From Thysanoteuthis rhombus (Eukaryota; Mollusca; Cephalopoda; Oegopsida; Thysanoteuthidae), in contig OY735234.1 in the NCBI GenBank assembly GCA_963457665.1, positions 1,625,503 through 1,689,502 of the forward strand: a DNA stretch of 64,000 nt, given 5' to 3'. The stretch's first letter is position 1. Every line of letters starts with the position of its first letter. The translations under genes and the position numbers were made by a program. Below the pieces are notes generated by a model that had not been told where the DNA came from, searched no databases, and saw nothing but the letters and a program-made list of their open reading frames with translations. Positions 45,901-56,892 of the stretch are shown in pieces.

Positions 45901-46250
45901 TGTAGCACCGGCCCTGGGCGTAAGGTATAAATCCTGAATCGGTAAATTAGGCTGAAAAAAATTTTGATGCACATTCAAATCATTGAACTCAGCTGGAATC
46001 TTCTAAAAAGCATTTTAGATTTCCTGGTAACTGAATTTCAAGAGATGAAAATCATAGGCAAAGAAGAATGAAAATTTTATAATGATAAAAAAAATCACAG
46101 CATCAATTTAAGTCAATGATTTTTGCTGAGTAAGTTGTGTGGTGGAGCTTCAGTTCTTTGGTGAGACACAAAGGAGATAATCAACTTATCTTCAGTAGCC
46201 AACAGTTTGATTTTTTTTAATCCGTATTTCAGTTCTTTTAATTTTTTTTG
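43000..46250. other. gene-free AT-rich stretch
   Basis: Short open frames only; nothing recognised on either strand. Confidence 0.4.
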
Positions 46251-46605
46251 TTGGCAGAGGTATGTATTGTCTTGTGTCTATCTGTCTGTCCACACAATAT
46301 CTCCAAAAGGTCTAAATGAATTTCAGTTAATCTTTGTGGGAGGGTGGGCCATGGGTTAATTTTAGGGCAGATCAAGGATTTTTTTTTTCAATTGTGATAT
46401 TTTCTATAATTATGCAGCAGGCGGTTGTGAGAAAGAAAAAGTGATTAAAAAATTAGCATTAAATTTAAGGGAAGTAACACAATATGAATGTGTAGATTAA
46501 ATTCCTGTGTGTTATCCTTTTATATATATTTTCAATTTTTCTCAATGGAGTTTTTAGTGACAATGGTGGTCGCAGGGGTATGTGCTCTCTGGGTGCTTCC
46601 TAGTT
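46251..46605 (+). repeat. widespread-type dispersed repeat, full copy
   Basis: Starts TTGGCAGAGGTATGTATTGT, then CTGTCTGTCCACACAATATC, AAATGAATTTCAGTTAATCT, GGGAGGGTGGGCCATGGGTT and GGGCAGATCAAGGATTTTTT. It ends GTATGTGCTCTCTGGGTGCT and TCCTAGTT. From memory, repeats with this body and a GGCGGAGGTATGCGCTCTCYGAGTGC-type end occur in many marine invertebrates and fish; I do not know the class with certainty. Confidence 0.5.
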
Positions 46606-47819
46606 GGGTTTTTTTTTTCTTATTTTGTTGCTTAGATTTTCTATCAAAATTGGTTTCCAAGATGCTAAAATAGAATATTTTCTTTTCACTAATTTTTCTT
46701 CTATTCTTTCTTTCCTGCTCTTCCAATATACAGTGGAAATGCAATCATTTTGTTGTTGGACTGTCCTGAGAGGTAGTTTCTTGGCTTGTGAGGAAAATGG
46801 AAAAACTTTTCAAATATATGTTAAAAATTGAAATAATGATATCTAATAATTAATAATGATAATAATATCAATAATAATGACAATAATACTACAGTAATAA
46901 CCCACTTAATACTTTCCTATTTAGCACTGATTTGCTTATTTTCATAAATTTAATAAATGTTAAATTTCTTAAATAAATGATGATAACTGGACAGTATCCG
47001 AAATGATACTAAACACTTTGTAGCATGTGTATAAGAATAAACACACACATATAAACATACACAATTATTTATCATATAGTGATATAATCCTAGTGATATT
47101 TCATCAACTCTGGGAAGTAGATACCAGATGAGATACATAGCTCTGATCCATTCCATCTTGTTGAAGCTCAACAAAGACACTATATATCTTAAAATGATTG
47201 CTGGCACAATATCATCCAACCTATAAAGCTTGTAGATCTATTTGTATGCTATGTTATAATGACCTCCATATATTGCTGTTTCATTCAACTCAGCATTGTT
47301 TAGGAACCTACTTAGAGCACAAACCAAAGTATTTCTGCAATGATAATAATGATTAAAAAAAACTGTGAAAAAAAATAGTCCAAAAGTGATAAAAAAATTT
47401 CTATTTTTTTAATCAAATGTTCAAAACAATTTTTTTTGTGTGTTATAAAGAGAATTTTCTGATCAATTGGGTGACAGGAGGAGGAGAGGGAAGTAGTACT
47501 GCATTTGAAAATGATAGTGATGATGATGATGATGAAGATAATGATAATGACTAATTGTAATTGATCTGTTGATCCTAAAAGAAATAATACTTGCGGTTTC
47601 TGAACATTCATCTAATTCAGCAATGAAAAGTAGGTTCTCGGTAAACATTGATTCATTTTCGTGCAATTTTGTGCAAATCTTTCTTACTGCCATACTATAG
47701 AAGCATTCAGTTCAGTTTATAGTAACTTGTTGATGATGCTCATTGATTCTAGCTTATTCAAAACAGATTCAGCTTCCAGATCCAGGGATAGATTATGAGT
47801 CAACAATTCAGATATAGAG

Positions 47820-48334
47820 TTGGTTGCAACGAAAGTTCTTTCTGATGTTTCAATCTATTTGGAAACATGAATATAGTGGTGATTAAAGATACACTTATTC
47901 ATTGATATATTCTCCTTTCCTCTCATTAACCTTGTTCCATCTATCAACAAGTTTTTCAATATCAGATTCGTAAAATTCCTTTGATTCTGACCAGAAATAA
48001 GTGACTGTTTTTCAACCTCTTCTCTTGAAGTGAGTCTTTGTCAATAAAAATGGTTTCACAAACTCCTAAACAAATAATAGTCAGTTGGAGAAAGGTCAGG
48101 AGAGTATAGTGTATCGATCATTTTTTCCCAGTCGAATGCCTCTATGATATCTTTGGTCACTTGAGTAGTATGAAGAAATGCATTATTGTAATGAATACTG
48201 ACCCCTTTTCTGTTCACTAAGGGTGGGGTGGACATTTTTTGTTCAAAGCTGTTTTCAAATACTCAAGTTGTTGGCAGTAAACTTCAGTTGTGACTGTTAG
48301 GAAAAAAACAGACAGAACTTTCGTTACAACCAAA
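47820..48334 (-). mobile_element. mariner transposon relic with terminal inverted repeats and broken transposase
   Basis: The ends are inverted repeats: TTGGTTGCAACGAAAGTTCT at the left, and TTGGTTGTAACGAAAGTTCT on the other strand at the right. The - strand encodes, through several frameshifts and stops, the C-terminal half of a mariner transposase: SIHYNNAFLHTTQVTKDI, YSPDLSPTDYYLFRSL, then EFYESDIEKLVDRWNKV. The catalytic Asp of the HDNARPH motif is Asn here, and the N-terminal half is deleted. It is clearly dead. Confidence 0.75.
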
Positions 48335-48540
48335 TAAATATATATGGAGTGAGCCTCGAGTGCTTCCCTGATTATGAACAATTATATCTTAAAAACTATG
48401 CTAAATAGAAACACAGAAGTGGCATTACATAGAGTGATCTATAGATTTTTTTCCATAGTGGAGGTGCTGCAATCACCAGTATCAAAATGGCACTTATCCA
48501 TTTATCTGTTTGAAATCAGGGAAATACCATATGCTCACCA

Positions 48541-48557
48541 TGTGTGTGTGTGTGTGT

Positions 48558-48599
<42 letters not shown>
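48541..48599. repeat. (TG)n microsatellite
   Basis: Two TG runs split by CACG, ending TATATATG. The open frames on both strands here are repeat artefacts. Confidence 0.85.
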
Positions 48600-48600
<1 letters not shown>

Positions 48601-48788
48601 AAAAAGGCTTTAGCACACTGACACTTGTGTGGGTGACTTGTTGCTAAGGGGTGCCTTGTGAGATTTGGTGTTTTCCCGATTGCAAGGTGTCCAAGACTTA
48701 CCTCATGATGTGCAACAACTTTCAAACCTTCCATCACTAAAATCTTTCATACTGTACGCAGAAAGAATCTCTAGTAAAATAAAAACAG

Positions 48789-48795
<7 letters not shown>

Positions 48796-48830
<35 letters not shown>

Positions 48831-48836
48831 ATATAT

Positions 48837-48909
<73 letters not shown>

Positions 48910-48926
48910 ATATATATATATATATG
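48796..48926. repeat. long (TA)n microsatellite
   Basis: About 130 bases of almost pure TA, broken by GTATG and TCA. It sits just downstream of the TMEM229B stop (about 145 bases past it on the - strand). Confidence 0.9.
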
Positions 48927-49069
48927 CATACGCACTAATTAGATGATGAGTATTTATACCCCTTCAAATGGTGAATAATATTTCTTTCTTTCTTCTTCAT
49001 ACATCTTTTCCTCCTGCAACATCATGAACCCCCACCCCAATCCCTAAAATAAATAAACTAAAAAAATTT

Positions 49070-49561
49070 CTACTTCATTTTTAAATGCCCATTCATCCCA
49101 GTGCATGGGGTGACTTCTAAATAAGGTCCCCAGTAGAGTTGTCGGGTGTAATAAATCATGAGTTTTTCAGTGAGAATTCCTCCAATAAACCATAATGGAG
49201 CATATTCCATAGTTACCAGACCCATAATATCCCAATCGAAATTTGTATAGTCCCATGGGCAGGCATCAAAACTTTTCAGTATATATCCAGTGCAAAATTC
49301 CCAAAAATAGGTCCATATAGTATAAATAAGCCCTCTGACTAACAACGGCACAGAGCCTTGCAAGTGAAAATAAATCTGTTCCACCACTAGGATTGAGGTC
49401 CCATAAATGATGAGTGACCAAACACTCGTATTTCCAGGAAACTTGAGGTTACGGTTGACAACAAACTCCCACGCTGCTGTAAACATTACTTCGATGACAT
49501 AACCATGGATTGCGTAGATGTAGAACCTCGTAGGCAGGGACAATGGGGTGTGGTGATGCAT
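49070..49561 (-). CDS. TMEM229B: TMEM229B-like multipass membrane protein, complete, 163 aa
   Basis: Strong match to vertebrate TMEM229B (about 167 aa). Conserved blocks include YAIHGYVIEVMFTAAWEFVV (16-35), FPGNTSVWSLIIYGTSI (41-57), FDACPWDY (98-105) and MGLVTMEYAP (113-122). Four hydrophobic helices are visible at about 13-33, 46-66, 71-94 and 113-135, with Glu residues inside helices 1 and 3. The start is supported by a splice acceptor 36 bases 5' of the ATG, and the whole CDS is in one exon ending TAG. The family carries the putative ABC-transporter type IV (CmpB-like) domain; its biochemical function is not established. There is no broken residue or frameshift. The nearest gene is the convergent CIPC-like gene. 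Confidence 0.93.
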   Translation of the reverse strand: MHHHTPLSLPTRFYIYAIHGYVIEVMFTAAWEFVVNRNLKFPGNTSVWSLIIYGTSILVVEQIYFHLQGSVPLLVRGLIYTIWTYFWEFCTGYILKSFDACPWDYTNFDWDIMGLVTMEYAPLWFIGGILTEKLMIYYTRQLYWGPYLEVTPCTGMNGHLKMK

Positions 49562-49597
49562 TTTTTATGTCGTGGCAGTGAAAACATTCAAAAGAAC
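49070..49597 (-). other. TMEM229B: TMEM229B coding exon including a short 5' UTR and splice acceptor
   Basis: On the - strand a TTTCTTTTTCTTTCCAG acceptor ends at 49598, followed by 36 untranslated bases and the ATG at 49561. So one or more 5' non-coding exons lie at higher coordinates, in or beyond the window. No AATAAA is seen close downstream on the - strand, where a long (TA)n tract starts about 145 bases past the stop. Confidence 0.7.
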
Positions 49598-52500
49598 CTG
49601 GAAAGAAAAAGAAAGAAAGAAATTAAACAAATTATGCTAATGTAAGAATTAGCAGACTCAATTTGTTTTTCAAAAAGAGGCTCTTGTGATAAAAGACAAA
49701 ATACAAGAAGTAGCAAGAAGTAAATCAAAGATAACATTTATTACAAATGAAAATTGCTCTAATCCTGAATTATTTAATTAATTACCTCAAATCTAAGTAT
49801 AAAAGGTTTTTCTAAATTAGATACCTTTTGCTCCTCATAATGAGAAGCAAAGGGAGTTAACGAGATGCAAAACAAAGATATCAGTTATTACTATTAAAAA
49901 TTGCTCAAATCAATTAATAACCCTATTCTTGAATTGTTCAGTTAATCACTACAAACCACTTTATAGAAGCTTTTATTAAGTACACTCCCTTCATTACAAG
50001 AGGCAGGAGGAAGCAAGACAAAAATAATCAAATATATTACAAAGGGAAATTCTAAATGGAAATAATTATAAAACTATGTCCCTACATCGGTTGGTCAGTT
50101 ACCTCCCATCAGTCGCTCTCTCCACCCACATTGTGTTGATTGAAAAGAACCTCTGATGGTGTTGGTCAAAGCATCCGACAAAGTGAGGGATGGGTCACAA
50201 AGTAAAGTTGAATAATAGAATCGAACGCCTGTTTCAAAATAATAAAACTATGTGTATTCATTTCAAAAGGGCATAATATCTTCTCATCAACTCTTCCCAG
50301 TCATAAGTAATAATAAATCATGGTCTGTCAATTTGGCTTTTTTTACGTGAGACAAGAATAACTTGTAGCTGCAAAGGAAAGCAGAGTAGAGACAATTCAG
50401 ATAACTGAGGTATTTGTCATTTGGTTAAAATGCCATCTCCAAATTTTGATTCTTTATTGTTGAGGAATTCAGCATCTCTTTGGAATAGTCATTGTTTGGG
50501 AATTCTTTTACAGTGGAACCTTTGTCTTTCCACAATCCTCTCACTAGTTTCTGTGTGCATTTTCAAACTGTAGCTCAGGCATCAGCTGGATGTTCTGGCT
50601 TGGAGCAAAAATTCCTCTCCTTGAAGCCCTACAGGCATGGTATAGGGCCCAATGGATCTAGGGGCTAAAATTAATTATTTTAGAAATTCTTATTGACTAC
50701 AATATTTCTTTGTATTCCAAAATTGGAAATCATTTCAACTTCTCCTTCACTTTGGCAAAAGTCAGAAAACTATTGGTTGATGGATGGATTTGTGCTTCTT
50801 ATATCTTTCTGTTACCAAATGAAAAATGCTTTCATCATCACATTTTTGTATGGCGAGCAAGAAAAAAATCTCAAAATTTCCCCTATTTCAGCTCCTTGGC
50901 GATAAACGATGAATGGCTCCAAAATTTACCATTGATTTTGATTCCCATAAAGCCTTCTCTGTTGTAGCAAACTCATAGCATGTCTGTTTTTCTGATCAAG
51001 TCTGGAATCAGTGCAGACATTTTTAAATTCCAACTGAACACACTTTTTTAAATTGGCACTTTTCAATTTTCTGCTTACCAAGATATATAAGGCATCTCTG
51101 GTGAGTTGCTGATAAAAGTGATTAATCAATCATTGGTTCCAACTGATCTCCACATCTTACTTTAGGTTTGATATCTTAACAAGGCTTCTCAGACAATTTG
51201 ATTTTTTTTCTTTTCGTATTATCTCCAAGAAATATTTCTATTGCAAAAGGAAACGCACTCATAACTACACTCTGATTATAAATTGTGTTACATCATATTG
51301 AAACTCTAATTGGAATTATCTCCCATTATTCCACAGTGAATGTATCATTTGGCCTAGACAATGTAAATAGAATAAACAATTAAAGAAAAGCTGCAGGAAT
51401 TGAACCTGCCAAAACAAAAAAATTTATTCTTGCTTACCAAAAAGAAAGGTGCTCAGATTTTTATTTCACCATCATTTTAAATTACTATCTCTGCCTTTTT
51501 AGATTTACATACTAAACCCTGAATCTTCTTGAAGTAGATTTTACTTGCTCGCACAATATAGGCAATCAATATTGCTCTAAGTAATAAACAATGTTAACCT
51601 TTTTTGTTCTGACTAACCTGTTACAAAACACTCAGTACGAATTTCACCTTCTTGTAAAATCCACACAATTCAAAGTATTGCATAATCATCTTATATATTT
51701 ATACATCTAGTTTTTCTTAGTAAGCTGTCATTTTTTAGGAATAAGATAACAATGATACCAACAAAAATGAGGAAAATCCTGAAATAACCTGGGCCACATC
51801 TCACCAACATTTTCGACATCTATCTGAAAGCGACAAATCATAACACACCATGGTTACCTTTAAAAGGGCACAAACATTACATAATTTATTAAGTAGGTAC
51901 AGAAAGCCAACCTAACGATGATCCTGAGTCCTCTAATCCATGCAATCACAATTATGCTCTGTGTGGTTGTAGGAAACCATATAGAGGCTGCTGAATGGTC
52001 CAGTCACAGACAATGGTAAAATGGTGACATTACACATCTTGGTGGCATACTCACTTGTGGTAGTTTTGGCATCTACACTACAATTTGCCTAGAATGTGAC
52101 CATATATATATACAGGGCAAACAAAAAACACAATCATAACAAAATTCAGCATCCACTGACAAACATGGAAAAGATTTCAATGGTTCAGAAATAATAACAA
52201 TCATGCACTGTCAAAGTATTATGCAAGACACCATTCCGAAAAACTAAAAAACATTAGTTTCATGAGGCATATATGGTTGTGTTTCACAAACAATGCACAC
52301 CAGTAGATTTAGATACATGTGAGAAACAGTGAGAAGCCAAACTCTGATCAATTATCAATATCAAAAGAATGTTATTTCTAGATCAGTGCACCCAATGAAT
52401 CTATTGTGTTTGCATTAAGCAATTGACTACATTTCAATTAATTGAAAAGAGCCAGCTGCAAGAGATGAACAAGTTGGGTGCCCAGCCTTTGTTTTTGTTC

Positions 52501-53740
52501 CAAGACTGTGGTATGGATCACGAATGAATTAAAGAGAGAGAAGTTCTGCATGCACAGTGTTCTAAGCGTTTCAAGTCGGCCATTATGATTAAGCTTATAT
52601 AAGAAATCAATTTTTTTGGTTCTAGCTGAGCTGGTTTTTGCCAATCAGAAGTAAATTAGTAAAACTTTGTTCAGGTCTAGAGATGCTTAATGAATACTGA
52701 CAGTTTAATAATCGGGATGTTAACATGTACATCAACAACATCCATCAATAAGAACAGTACACAAGATGGACCTATATTTGTAAGAATTTGAAGTTTTTTA
52801 AAATTCTGAATTTTTAGAATTTTAAGAAAAATTTTGAAATGAATGTCTAAGAACACTGAAACAAAACAAAAAAAAAATTTCATTTTCATAATTCATTTTT
52901 GAGGAAGTATCTAAATCTTATACCCTTTGAAATAATGGCAGTTTTCATCACCATCTTCTTATTGTATAGTTTATAAAATAACCCAAAGAGTTCCATAGGC
53001 CCCACTAGTATATCAATAAAATGAGGCAGAAAGATAAGAGTTTCAGAATTAGATTTGTCTCTTGTTTTTTCCATTTCTTTGCAACACAAATATGTCCAGT
53101 AATGAACGAACGCTGCCAATTAATGACGAGTTCAAAAGGAGATGGGCAAAAGCCAGAAATTGATATTTTCTCAGCTTAGTGTGGCAGAAGGCCAAAATGT
53201 ATAAATATTTGTCAAAAATCTCTGCATGAGACATGAAGAATGATTTATTTTATTGCTGTTATTGTTATTATGATGGTCATACAGTACACAATCTCACTCA
53301 TTAGCATCTTATTGTTGAGATAGTGAGCCCACACATGCACAGTAAGGTCCCCTCTGATTGGTTGCTAAGTTGCATCTAGGCTCTGCGACTGGTTCTCGAG
53401 ATATTCAAAATGGCTGAATACTTTTTAGACAGACCTCGGTTTCCCAACCAATATAATAACTAGAAATCACTCAAAGAACACCTACCTCTGATAACACCAT
53501 TATCACTAAATGCAAAATGAAAATCAATTCATATACAGGCATGATGCAGGAGAGGTAACGGTAAAAAAATTCCGGGATCTACCATATAATTTGTCAAATT
53601 CTTCCATGAAGCGCCATTCAACAAAATGTCATTGAAACTCATTGAGAACTTTTGGAGAAAGTGTTGACTAACATGAGTAAATACATGAATGTACGAAGAA
53701 AAAAAAAAAGAATAAATGTCTCTCAATCAAAAAAAATATA
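49598..53740. other. probable 5' intron of TMEM229B; no exon identified
   Basis: It lies upstream of the TMEM229B acceptor on the - strand. The half MITE at 51274 is the only named repeat. Near 53350-53400 the - strand has AGCAACCAATCAGAGGGG, a CCAAT-box-like context that could belong to a promoter, but nothing else supports one. Confidence 0.3.
51274..51364. mobile_element. palindromic MITE, left half only
   Basis: GATTATAAATTGTGTTACAT... through CATTATTCCACAGTGAATGT matches the left arm and centre of the 42065 element. The right arm is absent. Confidence 0.45.
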
Positions 53741-53860
53741 TCCTGGATCCAACCCAAAATTTTACCTATTCTTCCTCAACCTATGGCCCACCCTTCTAGA
53801 AAATTAACTTGAAATTCATTCTCTTAGAGATGCCATGTGGACAGACAGACAGAAGTGAAT
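53741..53860 (-). repeat. third copy of the 46251-type repeat, fragment
   Basis: On the - strand: CTGTCTGTCTGTCCACATGG, GAATGAATTTCAAGTTAAT, AGGGTGGGCCATAGGTTGAG and TTTGGGTTGGATCCAGGA, in the family order. Confidence 0.45.
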
Positions 53861-54387
53861 ATATATATATCTCTTTCAACTTTGTTGTCAAAGGTAAAAG
53901 TGAAATCAAGATGCAAAATGGAACATTTGACAAAAAGAATAACATTTTAAACTTTCACTGATACAGGAAAGGTTCAATCCTGAGCTACGGGTCTTAGAAA
54001 AAGGCATTAGCCACCCTCTCTCATATATTACGAAAGATTTGGATCAGTGATAGGGTCTAATTAAAAACCAATCACTGTCTCACAAAACCTAAGTTATTTA
54101 ACCTTACTGAAAAAGTCAACAAGGCCTATCCAACTAGAATACCTGCTCCCACCTATAATTCTCCGTCTTGTACAACATTTCATATTTCTGTTTCACTAAA
54201 ATTGAACTGAAAAACTTACACCATTAGCTTCACTGACACTTATATCAAGGTTTGATATACGAGCAACGATTGGTTCATAAAGATGGAAAGCTGGTTAGGC
54301 ATTTTAAGGTTTTGAAGGTGGAGGAGAAATTGCTTTATTATATCAGGATAGGTTCAAAGAAGATTCATGGTGTATACATATATACAT

Positions 54388-54600
54388 GTATACACATATA
54401 TCATCATCAGAAGCAGCAGTTTCAAGTCCACAGCTGGTTAAAAGCCTTTATCATCTCCTTCCATGATGAGGGTGATTGCACTAATCTCTGTGATGTCTTA
54501 TTGGCAAATCTTTCAATTTCATCACTCCACCTTGTGTCTGGTCTTTTCCTACAGAATTCACTGTCCTATAAACAACAATCAGATAGACTCTTACTCCATC
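54388..54600 (-). pseudogene. LINE ORF2 3' tail, copy A
   Basis: The - strand reads RKRPDTRWSDEIERFANKT, SQRLVQSPSSWKEMIKAF and NQLWT, then a stop: the end of an RTE-like LINE ORF2 (compare RGRPxxRWxDxIxxFAGxxWxxxAQDRxxWxxxxEAFxxQWT). It ends in TGATGATGAT followed by TA-rich sequence. It is 5'-truncated. Confidence 0.6.
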
Positions 54601-54658
54601 TGTTCTCTATTCTTCACTTTGCACACATAGACACATATGTACATATATATGTATGTGC

Positions 54659-54806
54659 ATTATAAATTGTGTTATATTATATCAAAACTTATCTGACATG
54701 ATTTCTTTCATTACACGGTTGATGGTTAATATATCATTCAATCGACCGTGTAATGACGGGAAATCATCTCAAATAAGTTTCTATATAATATAACACAATT
54801 TACAAT
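54659..54806. mobile_element. palindromic MITE, copy 2 (148 bp)
   Basis: The arms ATTATAAATTGTGTTATATTAT-like and the reverse complement at 54785-54806 flank an inner palindrome centred on TTACACGG...CCGTGTAA. Same family as 42065-42236. Similarity continues about 15 bases past the right end (TCTGTCAGA versus TTGTCAGA), so the insertion unit may be longer than the palindrome. Confidence 0.55.
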
Positions 54807-55024
54807 TTATTCTGTCAGACCAAAATGCCCATTTTTTAGATACACACGCACACATATATAGACTAGTTGATACTTGTGAAAAAATTCCCAGATATATTTG
54901 AGTTTCTATGAAATGATTATCAAAGGATGAAAAAAAATAGTGAATTTGTTCCAGCTGAATAGTGCATAGTTTCAAATGGTGGTTAAGGTCTTTTAAACAG
55001 CAAAGCATATCAGACCATCTCTGC

Positions 55025-55090
55025 TGGGAGATTGAACCCACCAACAATGGCCAGCATGATTAGCATGCTGATCAGTGCTATACAACGTGC
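55025..55090 (-). repeat. possible tRNA-like SINE fragment
   Basis: The - strand has GTATAGCACTGATCAGCATGC and GGTGGGTTCAATCTCCCAGC, A- and B-box-like with tRNA-like spacing. No tail family was identified. Confidence 0.3.
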
Positions 55091-55275
55091 ATCTTGATCC
55101 AATACTGAATTTGTTCACTGGGAAAAGTGCATAGTTTGAAATGGCGAATAGGAAGCATTTGTATCAGCAAAAGTTTTACCCCAGAGTGGAAGAGCCCAGT
55201 GTTATAGATAGAGAATGAAAAAAATCACACTCTTCACTATTAGAGTATACATATATATCTATATACATACATACA

Positions 55276-55609
55276 GGTTTAGTTAGTCACTCAAAAGGAA
55301 CTATCATGCGAACAACATCTCTTGGCAGTATGCCATATTGGGGTGATCAATAAAAAGAATTGGAAAATAGAGTGATCAATGAATAAGTTACTTCTCTTGC
55401 CTTTTGTTGGATCACTAAAAAATCTGAATTTTCAAAAAGCAAGCCGGCATAAACCAATAATCAATTTAGCATAAAGTTATATTGTAAATTGACCCCCAAT
55501 AAAAACCTATGAGGGGATTCAAAAAAAAAAGCAAAAAAGTTTTTTATTGTTGCAATAAGGAGTAAATGTCTGAGTTTCCAACCCTCCATCATTGATACGG
55601 CCTGTAAGC

Positions 55610-55653
<44 letters not shown>

Positions 55654-55721
55654 AGCCAGCCAGACAAATTTGAAAACTGAAGACACCAGTGGTGACAGTT
55701 TTGGTTGATGGTTTCAAAAAC

Positions 55722-55722
<1 letters not shown>
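55276..55722 (+). repeat. repeat R1, + copy, with (TA)n expansion inside
   Basis: TTAGTTAGTCACTCAAAAGG, GTGATCAATGAATAAGTTAC, TTCTCTTGCCTTTTGTTGGA, AATTTAGCATAAAGTTATAT, CCAACCCTCCATCATTG and GACAGTTTTGGTTGATGGTT. A (TA)n run at 55616-55651 interrupts it, and another follows its end. Confidence 0.55.
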
Positions 55723-55764
<42 letters not shown>

Positions 55765-55909
55765 CTCACTCACACGGCACACACCACTGAAGGTGGGAAG
55801 AATCCCAAAACATGTCTGGACAATTTACTTCTAAGGATTAATAAACCATACCTCTAAACACTTTACTCCCGAGTCTGTCTCGCTCTCTACAGTACACATT
55901 ATATATTCA

Positions 55910-55944
<35 letters not shown>
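55616..55944. repeat. three (TA)n tracts (55616-55651, 55721-55764, 55915-55944)
   Basis: TA runs inside and after the R1 copy. Several short open frames across them are artefacts. Confidence 0.8.
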
Positions 55945-55950
<6 letters not shown>

Positions 55951-56187
55951 AATGATTGTGTCATCCACAGACAGCCGTATCATTGTATTACAACTCTTCA
56001 TTATGACAATAGACTTGATATCCCTTCCAGTGCAACTAGGTGGGTTCGAAACCTTCACTCTGGACCCAGATGCTCTACCCCTGCCCTATGCAGAACTGGA
56101 TGCTCTCTCGCTACATATATGTATTATAGAGATGTGCTATTCAAGTCAAGACAAAACAGGAATATATAGTGCATATGGATCTGAAGA

Positions 56188-56216
56188 TGTTTTGTAGTTC
56201 AACTCCATCATCAGCA
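56188..56216 (-). ncRNA. degenerate hammerhead-ribozyme-like motif downstream of the Penelope remnant
   Basis: The - strand reads CTGATGA, TGGAG-TTGAA-CTACA (stem II with one mismatch) and then AAAC in place of GAAAC. Penelope-like elements are known to carry hammerhead motifs in their terminal repeats. The core is imperfect and stems I and III are not clear by eye. Confidence 0.25.
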
Positions 56217-56892
56217 GTTATAAGTTAGAGGATGCAGCTACAGATATGAACACTTCTTCCGATACTAAAGCCGTCATGTGAAGTGTTATAAATGGTGTTG
56301 TGTTTGTGACTCTGACTATTAACTGATCAGAATTTATTAGAATCGGCGGGGGGGGGGGCAAAGATGTAAGTTACCATAGAAACCAATCTCTGTCTAGTTT
56401 AGTTCTTGCAGCTTAAGAATCTGTGTCATTCCAAAGTGTACGTGGAGGAGCAGCAGAATGAGCAAATGAAACATATGTATCTAAGAGATGTGAAGAGATC
56501 AAAGAAAATATACAATCAATGATCTTTGGGGTACTAATAGGTTAAGAGTAAGAAAACTCTAAAATGCCTGAGAAAACCTGTAAAAATTTTGGTGGGACCT
56601 TAAGGGCCATGGTAATATCCATTACAGTTTTAATCATCCAAGTGTGCATTTTTAATGATGGTCCTTTCTTTGGTAAAGATTAAAATAAGTGGGTTGACAT
56701 GGAGTGATTTTTCATTCTTTTAATGATTTATATTAGTATTGGTGTGTGTGTATGTGTGTGAATGGGTGGTGGTGTTTAGATGTTGGTAGGGTAATGTTCT
56801 AGAATATCTGTAAAAGTTCTTTGTCATTAGCCTTGTTTACTTTGATATTTATTTAATTTTTTTATCTATTAATTTGTGTGGTTTAATTTGAT

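Noticed and set aside
51385-51460. tRNA-like T-arm GCAGGTTCAATTCCTGC on the - strand
   Set aside because: No pairing acceptor or anticodon arm could be found at the proper spacing; probably a SINE remnant or chance.
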